The notes beneath the pieces are model-generated. The model saw only the letters and a list, made by a program, of their open reading frames with translations, made no database searches and was not told the origin of the DNA. Shown here in pieces: positions 1 to 11,949 of a stretch of DNA of 64,000 nucleotides. A program made the translations under genes and the position numbers. Source of the stretch: Laccaria trichodermophora (Eukaryota > Basidiomycota > Agaricomycetes > Agaricales > Hydnangiaceae); assembly GCA_018417955.1 (NCBI GenBank), contig JACTVC010000002.1:186001-250000 (forward strand), written 5' to 3'. The first letter of the stretch is position 1. Each line of letters begins with the position of its first letter.

Positions 1-2600
1 TGTTCTGCTTCGACAACCGTGAGCGATCTTTTAGATTGATAATGTCTTAACTTTGTATACCTCCCACTCCCAGTACAAAAGCTCATCAAATGCCGAACTG
101 AACGCGCGTCTCGCCTCGGACCTCGGTTCCGTGTCTTAGCCTATAAGGCGCTAATGAATTTGTACGTTGAACTACGCAAGACTGCGCACCATGTGTCATT
201 GATAAACCATCCGATAAACGTCAAAAGTTGTTAAGCAATCTTGCTCATATCAACAAACGCGGAACGACCCCATTCCGACTTGATCTCACCCCGGAATAAA
301 ACTAGCTGTTGCTGATCGTACGTCCCGAGGCCGTCGGGGAAAGCACTTCCGGTGTGTGACTAATGTCTAGCCTAGCGCTCGTTGAACACCTTGTATGGAC
401 CTGCCGAACCAGGTCGAAGACCTCGACCTTGTAGGCGAAAGACGGCACGACTGAACGCAGGCGACGCATCTAGAGTCCATTGACCGTGTTCCAGTCTAAC
501 AGGCCGTGGATGCCTCGCTCCATCTGTTCCGAACTCTCCAACCGCGGTCTAAAATGTTGAACACCCCGCGAGCCGATGACCTTAGTCGTCGAGCCCCGAG
601 AGAGGCCAATTGGAAACTGTATTAAATAGCGATTTCCGAAGGATTTGGCAGATGTGAGACCAGTAGGTGCGACATGTACCTCTCATTACTGATCGATTTC
701 ATAAGCTATTGTCCTCTACATTTGACGAGAGCGCGCTGTGGCTGAACTTGTATTTTCTAGGCATGGTGATTCTTCTTTTCACCCCGCTCACGCCCTTGTT
801 ATCACACCACCACCACAAGCCGTGAACTCTATGACTATCAGTTCGTTGGAAAGGCGGCAGATCCCTTGAGGTTGACCAGCGACAGGTAGTTCAGTGACTG
901 TATTCTGCCAGGATTTGATCAGTATCAGTGAGTAACCGCGTCACCTCGTGTGCGAAAAGAGAGAGCCAATCGCGTTGATCTTCAAGAAATTGGATAACGT
1001 CGGGGAGGTTAGTGACGACATGAGGTACGCAGCACCATTAAAGTTTTTACCCATCAACAACTTATTTCTCGGGGCATAAACATCAACCCCAGTTTCTCCA
1101 CTATCTCGTCGTCCAATCTTCCACCGAAACAGATCCAATGGTGCTCACCTCCCGTCAATGATAGGCCTAAAAAGTCGACTGATGGAAGAGTCACGCTCAA
1201 TCGCTCCGCGTGTTCGATCTACCATCAACGACAATCATCAACTATAGTTGCATAGTGGAGGTCCAATCAAACGAAGACACCCCGTGCAGAGCTAAGTTTC
1301 TCGATCAAGTCTGTTAAACTCTCTCACATGACGGGTTAACTCAAAAGAGAATTCGAAGGTCCCACAGGTGACCAGTGACTCGCATCGCTGTTTCTGTCAC
1401 TCTGGGATGAGGAGCACGGGAGAAACTCATCTGACTCTCGAATACTCGTGATCAGCGTCCGGTGACGATGAGTCTGAGGATAAAATTAGCACAGGGGATG
1501 TGGAGAAGCAGACGCTTTAAACCGATGGCAGATGATACATGGGAAATCAGATATGGTGCGCAAAAATCAATAACACCTCGGTTTCCGGCTTATTGTATCC
1601 TTATCGCTTTCGAGTGTCTACCGTGGTCTATATTCGGATGATGGCGATGTCAAGCCAAAAACCTCTTTCAATGAAACCTCATCGCAACACATTACGATCA
1701 CCCTTTTCCCCTAGAGGCCTTTACTGCCATGTCTCTCAAGCTAACACTGGATAAAGCGATCTTTCAAGTTCTGTGTTTTTGGACGGGTGTTAGAAGTCAG
1801 AGTCGCCGAGAGTCCAATGGGCGATGATCCAGTGTCATTTCTCAAGGACGATTACCAGTTACTTACGGGGACAAACCGATGGGCCTGGTCATTTAGAAGC
1901 CTTTGAATTTGAACAGAGTAAGGTTGACAGAAAGGGGGCGTGGTAAGGTATTGAGGGAGTAGGTTCAGCGGCTCAGTCGCGGTTTCAGTTACCGGATGAC
2001 CCTGTGGAAGCATACATTCATGGCGGTATTTTATGGACACACGGAGTCAAGAATAGCATAATTTCTACACCCGTAGGCAATGCAATTCTGCCCCTTTTAG
2101 ATCCCGTGAGGTAACAATCGTTTTGCGTACCTCTTGACCAAGAGGATGGGAGTCCCTTTATTCATGCCGTCACTACCATTTTTGAGTGATTGTTGTCGGT
2201 TCAACTAGTGGCAGGGATTGGATAGGCATGGGAAGCCTGGCTGTCGTTGTGGGAAGTAAATACTGCCTGATCGGGAACCAACCACTAACATCTTCACAAT
2301 GTTGACGAAGGGACTAGAGTTATAGATCGATAAGGGTACAAGCGCTCAGGAGGGGGTACATCTAATCTTGCGGGGTCCACTCTTCCCTAGGGACACACGC
2401 AGCACACTTCCAAGAAACCGACTCCTCTTCTCCTTGCAATTGGTAAGGATGGATGCAATAAACCCGGCTGCATCGATGGGTACCTTCCTAGACAGGTGTC
2501 GCTAATCCAGCAGATCAGTCGCATCAGTGGGTAGAGAATACTACAGCTGACTCGTTACAGAGCCTGATAATCCGATCATTTTTCCGTCCTGTTCAGACAC
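1..2600. other. Gene-poor left flank
   Basis: I see no supportable gene. Open frames are at most about 70 codons, show no recognisable family and lack a coherent exon series. No repeat structure stands out apart from the foldback element that starts just to the right. Confidence 0.5.
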
Positions 2601-2601
2601 C

Positions 2602-3880
2602 AGCGATTATGGCGGTCCATTTGGGTAAGTATTCCCAGAGTTCATGCGTCGGCGCGGAAAAATGTATGTTGTGCGCACAAATGTTTGTAGTGTTGCGCAA
2701 AAATACAGTCACTGCGCAGAATTAAGTTCAGTGCGCGCAAATATTGATTGTGCGCGGAAAATTTGATATTTGTGCGCAAAAATGGATTTGGCTGCGCAGA
2801 AACGTTTACTACATGCGCGGAAACTTATTGACAGATTTATGAGGTCCCCAGAAATATTATCAAGCACCGCAAAAACTTTTATATGTGCGCAGAAATTTTC
2901 AAGTCCCTTGCGCCGATTTTTTGGCTTCCTACCATTTTAGGAATGCCGTGGTGCCATGATTAGGTAATTGATCTATTGTTGGCAGCCTTAGCGGAGTTTA
3001 AAATAAATTAACATGTAATAATTGTTGCCTCTTATCTTCACCAATTGCGTGATGAGCGAGCGCCAGAATCGAGCTCGAGCCTCAAGGTAATGCTTGACAC
3101 TTCATAGGTACAAACACATATTTATTCTTCTTGTTACTTAGGCTCTCGTTTTGACACGGTAAAAATTCACCTCACCATTCAATTAATTTTTTCAAACCAC
3201 CCACCATCCCTCTTCACCAATCTTGTCTTACAATATCTTATCTGCCCCTCAATTTTAAGAATCCTTGGGCTCCTACAAGAAAGTCACTACTTTTATTCAG
3301 GCAATCACATCATAATTCCAACCCTGCTACATTCACCCAATATAATATTCATTGACCAGCAGGCTCAGCCCAGAAAGTATATTATACTTGAGATACAGTA
3401 ACAAATTGGTGAAGATAAGATGTTTAAATATTTGAGAGGATTTGCTTTATTTTGGGAATTTAAACTCCACTGAGGCTGCCAACAATAGATCAATTACCTA
3501 AGCATGGCACCACGGCATTCCTAAAATGGTAGGAAGCCAAAAAATCGGCGCAAGGGACTTGAAAATTTCTGCGCACATATAAAAGTTTTGCGGTGCTTGA
3601 TAATATTTCTGGGGACCTCATAAATCTGTCAATAAGTTTCCGCGCATGTAGTAAACGTTTCTGCGCAGCCAAATCTATTTTTGCACACAAATATCAAATT
3701 TTCCGCGCACAATCAACATTTGTGCGCACTGAACTTAATTCTGCGCCAGTATACTAATGGTTCTGCGCAGTGACTGTGTTTTTGCGCAACACTACAAATA
3801 GTTGTGTGCACAACATACATTTTTCCGTGCCGACGTATGAACTCTGGGAATACTTACCCAAACGGACCGCCATAAGCGAT
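2602..3880. mobile_element. Foldback element rich in TGCGCA motifs
   Basis: Two long arms, about 2608-3050 and 3395-3874, are inverted copies of each other with roughly 90% identity by eye. The ends read TATGGCGG and CCGCCATA. The 6-bp word AGCGAT lies directly outside both ends (2602-2607 and 3875-3880), which fits a target-site duplication; a 4-bp duplication GCGA with ends one base longer is an alternative reading. Both arms carry many TGCGCA or GTGCGC words spaced roughly 25 bp apart in A/T-rich sequence. There is no coding potential, so the element is non-autonomous. The superfamily is not clear from the ends. Confidence 0.75.
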
Positions 3881-4137
3881 ATTTAAGATAATAGTGCCCA
3901 GTTGAAGGAGATGACTTCGTATTACCTCATCTTTTTGGATCGTCAGAAATTCAGCTCCAACTAGAGAACTTTTTTGAAGGAAGTGTACCATGAGGCCAAG
4001 TTTTATAGGTTAAACTGTCAAGTTGATATCTGGAACTAAAATTGATGAGGGGGACATAGAAATGTTGATGTTGATTATTGTGAAACTTGCATGTTACCAC
4101 GATAGGCTTGTAGCTGAGCCACGTGCCAACCAACCCA

Positions 4138-5524
4138 ACGCCAGACAGGCATATAGAAATCTGCATGCCACTTGCAGTCACTTGCGGACCGCCTGTTCGC
4201 AGGTGACCACAAGTGTCTCGCAGATAATCAAAAATGATCACAAGTATTGCAGGTGTCTCGCAGATAGATAGTCTACTACAACATAGTACTTAGTAAATTT
4301 AAACTAAAGAAATGTAATCTTCACTTGAGAACTTAAGATGTGCGCCACTGCTATGCGATACGAGTCTGGAATACAGTGTTCAATTTTCTACACAAAAGTT
4401 TTAGTTCTTATTTACTCATGCCTACTCACAAGTTTGACCGCAGATGGCTCGCAAACATCCATTTTGTGCGCAGATGCTCGCAAGTGTGTCTTGCCTTGGT
4501 CTCGCAGGTATATCGCAAGTGATGCCCAAGTTGCATGCAAGTGTACGCAAGTCTCGCAATGGATACTAACTCTCGCAAGTGTATCTTAAATGTGTCACAG
4601 GTGTGTCACAGATGTATCTCAAGTGTACTGCAAGCTGAACGCAAGTGTATCGCAGGTGGAATGCTGATTGGATGCAGGACATCTTAGTCATTTCATAGAG
4701 CAATATATGTTGCCAGTATAATTTATGAATCCCATGAATGAAATGGTTTTGAAATTAGTGAATGTGAGGGAAATGTCACTGAAATACATTGTGAATGTGA
4801 GGGAAATGACAGTGAAATATATTATGAATAGCCCAAGAATTTCCTTCAAATCCATTGAAACCATTCTAATTGAGGAAATTGGGGGAAACACTGGAATCCA
4901 GGTTTTCTGGGGAAGTAGTCAGGAAATAAGGGGAGATTTTCGTTGATTTCCAAAGTTGGTTTTCCCTGATGTCCCTCGTTTGGTGTGGAATCAAGTTGGG
5001 ATGGAAAGAAGAGAGCAAGTCTGAACGAGAGGTGTGACTCCATCACTCGACAATGGCAGACATTGGTTATTAAGCAACTATTGAGTCCCAAAGTCTCTGG
5101 AAAAAAACTCAACCACAATCATGTCCAATAAAGAAGGAAAATAATGGTAAGAAGCTGGTGGCTGACTAGTCATAGCCTCAGACACTTCGTTACTTGTACC
5201 TTTCTGCATAAAAATGGTCTTAGTACAGACCCATAGGTACAAACCAACAAGTCCCAAAGAATCAGAGAGATTCATCTACATTAAACTAGAAAGATAATTA
5301 TGGTGCTCATTGAAGAAATATATAAAAAATGAAATCTCAGCAAGGTGCGCTGATACTTGCAGATGCTCGCAGATGCCTGCAGATACTCGGCTCACTAAGT
5401 TTAATTTTCACACAACTGGATTGGTCTGCACGCAAGTGACCGCAGATACTTCTTTTTGTTTTGCAACTGGCACGCAACCTGTGTCCGCAGATGGCATGCA
5501 GATTTTCCTGTGCCCACGCCAGAC
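4138..5524. mobile_element. Mutator-like non-autonomous element (short form)
   Basis: The element occupies 4147-5515 and is flanked by a perfect 9-bp direct repeat, ACGCCAGAC, at 4138-4146 and 5516-5524. The termini are imperfect inverted repeats (left AGGCATATAGAAATCTGC, right end reversed GGGCACAGGAAAATCTGC) of about 30 bp. Both subterminal zones are dense in CGCAAGTG and CGCAGATG words. A 9-bp duplication with extended, repeat-rich ends is typical of Mutator-like elements. No transposase frame is present. From about 4183 onward it matches 59175-60734, the right part of the much larger relative in this window. Confidence 0.85.
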
Positions 5525-7580
5525 ATTCAACCTAAGAAGATCAAGGGTACGGTATATAGCTCCACACTTCCAGGAGAGAAAAAAAAAAAGGGGGGGGGGA
5601 CTTTAAAGTTAAACACCATGCAGTTGTTGATTGTTTGACAAAGAGTGGATACATATGCTGCCTTTCAAAAAGAAACGACGAGGTCCAAGTTGCAGGACGA
5701 ACTACTACTATCCGGTGGGATAATGTCTTCAATGTTGGAGCGAAAGATGCCGTGCCTGTGCAGAAAATAAATGTTAAAGCTGTAAAGAGAGATGCAGGAG
5801 GACGTAACAGTATCAATTGAATTTGTCATGACAAGTCCCTCTTTGAAGCTCTTATATCGTACCCAGCCGCATTGGTATTTTTCAGTGACTTGTAAGACAC
5901 AGGCCAAGCCAACCCACAATTACATCGGGACTTTCACATTTTACTTTTTTCAACTTGTACAAGTCACTACAAGTCGAAAAAGGTGGAAAAGCTGCAAGTT
6001 AAAAAGCCAGGCCAAATTTTGTGAAAAGCAGCTATTGGCAACCAAATGAAAAAGTTGAAAAAGTCACAGAAAAGAGCAATCAAGGCAAAACTAGCAACTA
6101 AAGTGCAAATTTACTGAACTACATAGTCTACCCAACTTCATGGAAATCTGCCTAGCTTGAGATGCATAGAGAATCTGTCAGAGGGAAATTTATAAGAGGA
6201 AAATTCAAGAACATGGAATGACCACCAGATTGCCTCCTGAACCTGCCACAATCTATCATCAACAAGTGTCCAAAACACGATGTGACTGCACGCTATGATT
6301 TCAGTAAATGCAGCAGCACCCGCATGGTACATGCAGCAGACCAAGCGGGGTAGAGGGGAAGGCTGGTAGATGAGAGTTGAAGAGAAGAATGTGACATGGA
6401 GGTGTTTGGCTGTATTGATTAAATATTCAACTCACGTGGTGCTGCCATCAGCCGCCACCTCGTCACCGTCTCTTCCTTCTTACCATCATGATTCACCACC
6501 CCTTCGCCAACTTCTGCAACATCCTCAAACTCTGTATGCTGCCAGAGAGGACACCACTCCTCAATGCTGTAGCATGACCTATTCCATCTATGGACTGCCG
6601 GTACAGAGTTCTCCTTCCCTCTCTCATAGTGTGCAGTGCCACTCAATCACTTGACAGCTCAGGCCGTTTGTGGCTGAGAATCTGAAGGGAAGATAGGTCT
6701 GAGTGGTGGAGGGGGTTTGAGGTAGATTAGTATTGTTGTTTTTTTGTAATTTAAGTGTTTCTTGAGATCTGCTAGGATGTCATATTTTCGGTAGATTAGC
6801 TTTCCAGCTTTTACACTTTTCAGTTGGTCGCAAGCTAAAAAGTAGCTAAAAGCCGGAAAGTAAATTGTTAACTTGCTATGTCAGCACTAGTGGGAGTTGG
6901 TTGTTATGCAGACAGAGAAGGAGGGAAGCTTTGTACAGACGTGCTACAGCACGACGTCTGAGTCAGTGCGGACACGGGGATGAGCACTGTGCGCCAAGGG
7001 AAATGAAGTCCGTATGTAATCGGATCACGAAAATCGACTTGCCGACAAGTTGTTTCGCTGTAGCACCAACACCAAACAGCGGCCAAACGCCGAATCGACG
7101 ATTGGATGATGGAATCGCATTATATCACTCCTCCAGCCACAATCACACAGAGACGGACTCGCCATCCTCTTTGAAAAGTGCACACACATGCACTTTAAAA
7201 TACCTCGTGGATCAGGAGCCACCACACCAAATGCCACAGCCCGCACCTGACAAGATGAGCCGCCCAACAGCTATTTAACATCATCAACACTGATGCGTCA
7301 CGCAATATTCAGTCTTAGTCTCCCTCGTACGCTAAAAATGAAAGTGCGAAATTTTCCTCCACTAACGAATGAATCTGTACCTCTCACTACGTCTCTTCAA
7401 CCGCGTGGGATACCGAGCTCAGTCCAAGCTAGTTTCACAACGGTGCCGTAACTACTCCCAATGGAATGCACCTGCAAAATTGTCGAAAGAAAACCAGGGT
7501 TTGTGCCTTGAATGGTAGTTGACCTTTTTACAGCTTCGCAACACCTTGGCGATAGATGAGCGTTAAACAGCTTCTAGTCT
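5525..7580. other. Intergenic region with a homopolymer run
   Basis: No gene is supportable. A run of 11 A followed directly by 10 G sits at 5579-5599. The longest frame (6865-7278, plus) begins at a TTG codon and resembles no family. Confidence 0.45.
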
Positions 7581-7587
7581 CTAGCAG

Positions 7588-7705
7588 TATATATAGAGTG
7601 GCCTTGGTCTGTCGAAACCTCCGCCCTCGCGGCGATCTACACCCTTCCGTCAGCTTTGGTAAGTCCTTACTGAACATCTTGACCGAGATGTACTAATATA
7701 TACCA
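7588..7705 (+). promoter_or_regulatory. TATA box and 5'-UTR intron of the dsRBD gene
   Basis: A TATATATA box at 7588-7595 lies about 170 bp before the start codon of the dsRNA-binding gene. Between them, GTAAGT at about 7661 and ACCAG at about 7708, with a TACTAAT branch-point word, outline a short intron in the untranslated leader. Confidence 0.5.
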
Positions 7706-7764
7706 GGAAATTTTATCAGCGCTACGACGACCTAAAAAGACCAAAAAGATTCCCTTGATAACAT

Positions 7765-8182
7765 ATGGAGTCGTCCATTATAGATCGTGCGTGGGTTATC
7801 GTGTGTAACAACTGTCGCCCTGTTAACGCCAGGAACTCTCCAGACCCCAGAAATGCTTTGAACACAATTTGCCAACACCTATTCACTGGATATCTCCCAC
7901 ATTATGCTCTCACAGTTTCTGGCACGAGACACCAGCCTATCTGGACATGTGCTGCATCACGTACGTCTTTTCCCAAGCGACTCAACATTCGTCTATTCAT
8001 AATGTCGCTTTAATTTTTTTTGTATGCGTAAAGTCGATGGTCAGATGATTGGTTTGGGAGAAGGTCGGAGTAAAAGGGTTGCGCAAGACGAAGCAGCCCG
8101 TCAGGCAATAATCAATCTCCAAACGCAGTTCCCGTATGAGATCTATGGGATTCAGGCCCATCGTAATCCACGAGCTTGGTGA
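7765..8182 (+). CDS. Small double-stranded-RNA-binding motif protein
   Basis: Two exons, 7765-7960 and 8034-8182, join across a 73-nt GTACGT...AAAG intron in matching phase and give 114 residues. The protein is essentially one dsRBM. An N-terminal helix (around NTICQHLF) leads into beta strands with a GTRHQPIWTC segment, then DGQMIGLGEGRSKRVAQDEAA, the motif-3 region in which K/R residues at the start of the last helix contact the RNA backbone. The helix continues to about residue 95, followed by a short tail. The first ATG after the TATA box was used. No catalytic domain is present, so the protein could act as a lone RNA-binding module or as a partner of an RNase III-type or RNA-modifying enzyme; that role is inference. 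Family assignment is fairly secure, function is not. Confidence 0.75.
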
Positions 8183-9535
8183 GGTATTATAAGGGCTTAC
8201 CCGGCTTCGCCTCGACTTGGCCTCGACTACAATTTCTTTCATGATACAGTCAAGATACTAGTACAAGATTAATAGATTCTAATTCTAATTTACCAGCATT
8301 GGAGTTCTATTAAATGTCAGAAAATCCATTTTCCAACAATTTTCCAAGATCCTCGAACAAAACTCAACCTGATCTATCGAGGCCGTCACACGTGATTTAA
8401 TACAAGTTTTGTACACGTCGCGTCCATCGCGTGAAGCTATTTATACTAACTCCAAGGCCTTTGTGAATACAGTTCTTGGTTAGTTGAAATATTTGCGTAG
8501 AACCAATTTATTTGCTAGTGTACTACCAGCAATGCATGAATACCACATAGGCTACATGAGAAGAGGTTGGCGGGGCGGAGGCTGGGGAAACCCCTAAGAA
8601 TATTCTTTTCGCAAATTCAGTAGCGATGGTTTTATTTATGGATATAGAAGCGTCGACTCTGAAGCGAAGACAAAGCGAGGAGAACGGCGGAGGGAAGGAA
8701 GCGTGTGGGCTTTGGTCGAGAGGGTGATGATGCGAGGAGAAGAGGAGTGAAGCTCCTCAAGCGGGAAGACGTACAAGGTCGAGTGACCTGCAGTTACCAC
8801 TCGGGCCACTCGGGAATGCGCGACATCGACCCTCCGCTGTGCAGTGGATTAGCCAACGTACACGAGGATCTATCAGCAACGCCAAACAGAGGGCCACGTG
8901 CCACTTCAAACACTGAGCGGCACGTGGCCCTCGTGATTTTTTACGTTCGAGACTCAACTTGCGCTCAGCCACTCACCGCTGAGCTGGCACTCGCAACATG
9001 GATTTTACACTGGAGTATCTGAATCGCGTGAGTTTTGTTCTCCCTCTCCCATCTTCTTTGAAAAATTCCACATCCAATGGTTCTTGCAACGCAGATCGAT
9101 CACGAGGTATGAATTCTTTGCATCAACTTTGCATGACTTCTATAAGATCAAGAAATCTGATCATGCCTCTATTACCAGTCCTGCAGCGATTGTTGTGACA
9201 GGTTTCTGATACGTATTTGATTTGCTGAATCATAAATTTTGATCGCATAATAGTGCATTAAACCCTGCTTCATGAGTCACGACTGAAACGAACGCGGAAG
9301 GTTCCACCAAGCCTCGAAGAGGTTGACTCAGAGGTTCCCATTTTTCTAGGTCTCCCAAACAACGATTCGTACGTCAAATGTCTTCAGCCCTCCTTGACAT
9401 GTCAAGACCGACACATGTATCAGCAGCTACTTGAGCACGAGGGGGACAGTCTATTTCTGTTTAAATCGGGCCGCTGACTTCATTTTCCTCCTCGGCAAGG
9501 CCATTTTTACGATCGGTTATTTTCCGGCTATCTTG
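8183..9535. other. Intergenic region
   Basis: No gene is supportable. The frames at 8705-9022 (plus) and 8757-8972 (minus) overlap a strong hairpin (separate entry) and look like chance openings in GC-richer DNA. Confidence 0.4.
8889..8932. repeat. Perfect 14-bp inverted repeat with CACGTG cores
   Basis: GAGGGCCACGTGCC (8889-8902) is followed after 16 bases by its exact reverse complement (8919-8932). Each arm contains the palindromic E-box-like core CACGTG. It could be a hairpin or a paired binding site for a bHLH-type regulator; no transcript context decides between these. Confidence 0.6.
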
Positions 9536-9538
9536 ATG

Positions 9539-9926
9539 TCAATTGGTTCCTGGCGAACGTAAGTATCCACGACCTGCGACAACTGAAGAAATTCTGAAGA
9601 AATTATTGTTGTTTAATTGAAGGTTCGCGTCACCCTCATATGGGAAGCATGTCTGGCGTTCGGTAGCACCACCAGTCTGCAGGCGGGCATGATATTGCGA
9701 AGGCCTCCAAGCTTCTTTTTTAGTTGAAACCTTGTCGTTCTTGCTTTGGGATTTGCACCATCTGACTGATTTTGTTTGCGTCCCCAGTCCCAGTCGCTCC
9801 TTCGACGATAAACTCGTCAGTAGGAACATCTTCGTCTTGGGTGTGGGCCTGTGAAGGTCGGCCAGGTCTAAAAGTCGGGTAGCTCGTCCCTGCCATTCCC
9901 TGCAGGGTACCACAACCGACGTTCAT
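9539..9926 (-). CDS. Possible hypothetical gene, weak support
   Basis: Two overlapping minus-strand frames are open here, one from an ATG at 9926. The composition is protein-like (for example PSQAHTQDEDVPTDEF), and a further open stretch downstream reads LRNIMPACRLVVLPNARHAS, faintly like the end of an alpha/beta hydrolase. I could not build a consistent exon chain. It could be an exon of an unrecognised gene, a gene relic or chance. Confidence 0.15.
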
Positions 9927-10436
9927 TTTCCCTGCCTGATCATTGAGTTGATCACAGGTGCAACCTCGAAGAGAGGCGGTTCCTTTCCTAACTAAGTCCC
10001 CTTCGATCCATCAGCGACGATCACCATGTCCGCCTCGCCTTGATGTAGACTTACGAGGGTGCATATTGTATCAGTTTAATAAAAAAAACGCCGTTCAAGT
10101 CCGTCAACCGGGTTCTCGAGCGCGGCAAGTCTCTTATAACCCTGCAAGGAAATTGAACCAGTGTCCTTTCTTTCCTAGCCTCCCCCCAATGCCGTCGTGC
10201 ATTCAGACATTCTTTGGGACTCGGACATCCACTATGACATCCACTCATCCGTCGAGACAACGTCCACGCAGCGAAAAATGTGCCAGCGACTCCGAGAGCA
10301 CTCATCTACGTGGCTTCCAAGATTTTCCCACCAATAAAAGAGGCGCATCACGCATCCAAATCTACGCGCCTCGCAACCCCAAGAGCGCGCGCCACGGCCA
10401 TGTATATTCTCTCACTACACCCGCACCACGAAAACA

Positions 10437-11413
10437 ATGTCCGAAGGCTTCCGACACCGCCCTGAAGAAAATTCACAAAATTGCGCAGCTCTGTACGCCT
10501 TATAGCATTTGATTATTCCATTTTATCTGATCTTTCTTGGACGTTTTTAGCGTCCTCTGAAGACTCTGATGCATTTTACTCCTCTCCCCCGTCCGTCGAT
10601 AAAAAGTATCAGTCACTTAGCGTGTCTCCACCGAAATACGCCCCGCTTCCAGGTGCACCTCGGGCATCCAGCTCGGTTACTGGTGGGGATAGTTCCGAGA
10701 AGCAATCGTGCCTCAAGCCGGCGGGTAAGAGCTCATCAACAGACGGGCGATTTCACCGTGAGTACCAATCGTAATTCGTGTTATTTCCGAACGCACCTAA
10801 CTACCACATTCATATAGAAAGCCATGTTTCTTTCACCCATCCTAACAGATCAATCATCGTTCAGATGCATCCCCTCCTCGCTTGTTCGCGAGCATCACGC
10901 TCACCTATCTCCTATGATATTGCCTGCTCCCCTTCGTCAAAAACAATCATTGACCGAATAACGCACTCTCCCATTCCGGCGTATCTGCTGCTTCAACCGG
11001 CTACGGAGCCTCCGACAACAGGAAAGCTGGAATTGAAGATTGAAGGGGTTCCTTGGGACGTTGTGGTCGCTCCCGCATCGGGACGGGGACCTGTCACCCC
11101 AGCCGTGGTAGGCCATCGACGCCGAATAGCACAACCGCCCGAGCCCGCCATCACTAACCTCGACCTGCTATTCGCGATTCACCAAACGATGTACACGCGC
11201 GTGACTAGGGAGGAATGGGAAGCATTGGGAAACGGGAGTTCATCGCAACGAAAAGTTGCAAGGGCGTATGAGAAACGGTGTCTCGCCGATGGTACGGGAT
11301 GGGAGGAAGGGGTGCGGAGGATCGATTACTTGAAGGGCAGGACGAAGTTGGCCGGAATTGAGGTTTTGTCGGGGATAGGCGGTGGGACGAAAAGAATTCT
11401 TTTCAAGGCATAG
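10437..11413 (+). CDS. DUF6699-domain protein (copy 1)
   Basis: The C-terminal exon 10818-11413 encodes a clear DUF6699 domain: an HPLL start, the PATEPP turn, a W-containing strand, then a helix with TREEW and a final GVRRIDYLKGRTKLAGI segment. It joins the preceding exon, ending at 10757, across a 60-nt intron in matching phase. That exon carries SPPKYAPLPGAP, a proline-rich lead-in usual for the family. The likely start is the ATG at 10437, which follows a TATA-like GTATATT at about 10401. Its exon would end at 10492 and join at 10621, giving a consistent frame, but this first junction is less certain. DUF6699 is a basidiomycete-centred family of unknown function. A second copy lies at 15375-16582. 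Confidence 0.7.
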
Positions 11414-11949
11414 ACATGCTTTTCTCCCCCATTTGTTACGTTGTCATCTCGAAGACTGACCCGTTCTTGACATTGTGAGGTTGACCCCGACGCTCTTTAG
11501 AATATGTACCTGTACTTTAAGTGTATTATCATGCATTTCAACACGTTTTGTATTTGTCAAAATGTCTGGAGCAGCGGCGAGTAACTTGGTCTCATCTCCA
11601 AAGCGTTAACGTTGACTCCTGACCAGACAAATCCCAGAAAGAATGTTACGAGAGGCGCATACACACCAAAAAAGCAGGGACTGGCGACTCAGACGGGGGC
11701 AAAGTTGACCCGACTCCAGCGTAACAAACAGGGCAGGGACGGGACACTGCGTACGAGCCTCCGGCGACTAACAGAAATACGTTCAGATTTGTCATTTCTT
11801 ACTGATCCAATTTCGCAGAAAATTCCGCTCCCCGGAATTGAAATGATTCTCATCTCTCGGACTGACCCGACAATGGGACGCCTAGCTCTACTCCATTTTC
11901 TTTCTCGTAAACTAGTGGATCAGAATTAGCGAGTTACACACCCTCCTGA
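11414..11949. other. Tail-to-tail intergenic region
   Basis: This holds the 3' ends of the convergent DUF6699 and permease genes. The open frame at 11612-11929 has no recognisable features and is probably not a gene. Confidence 0.4.
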
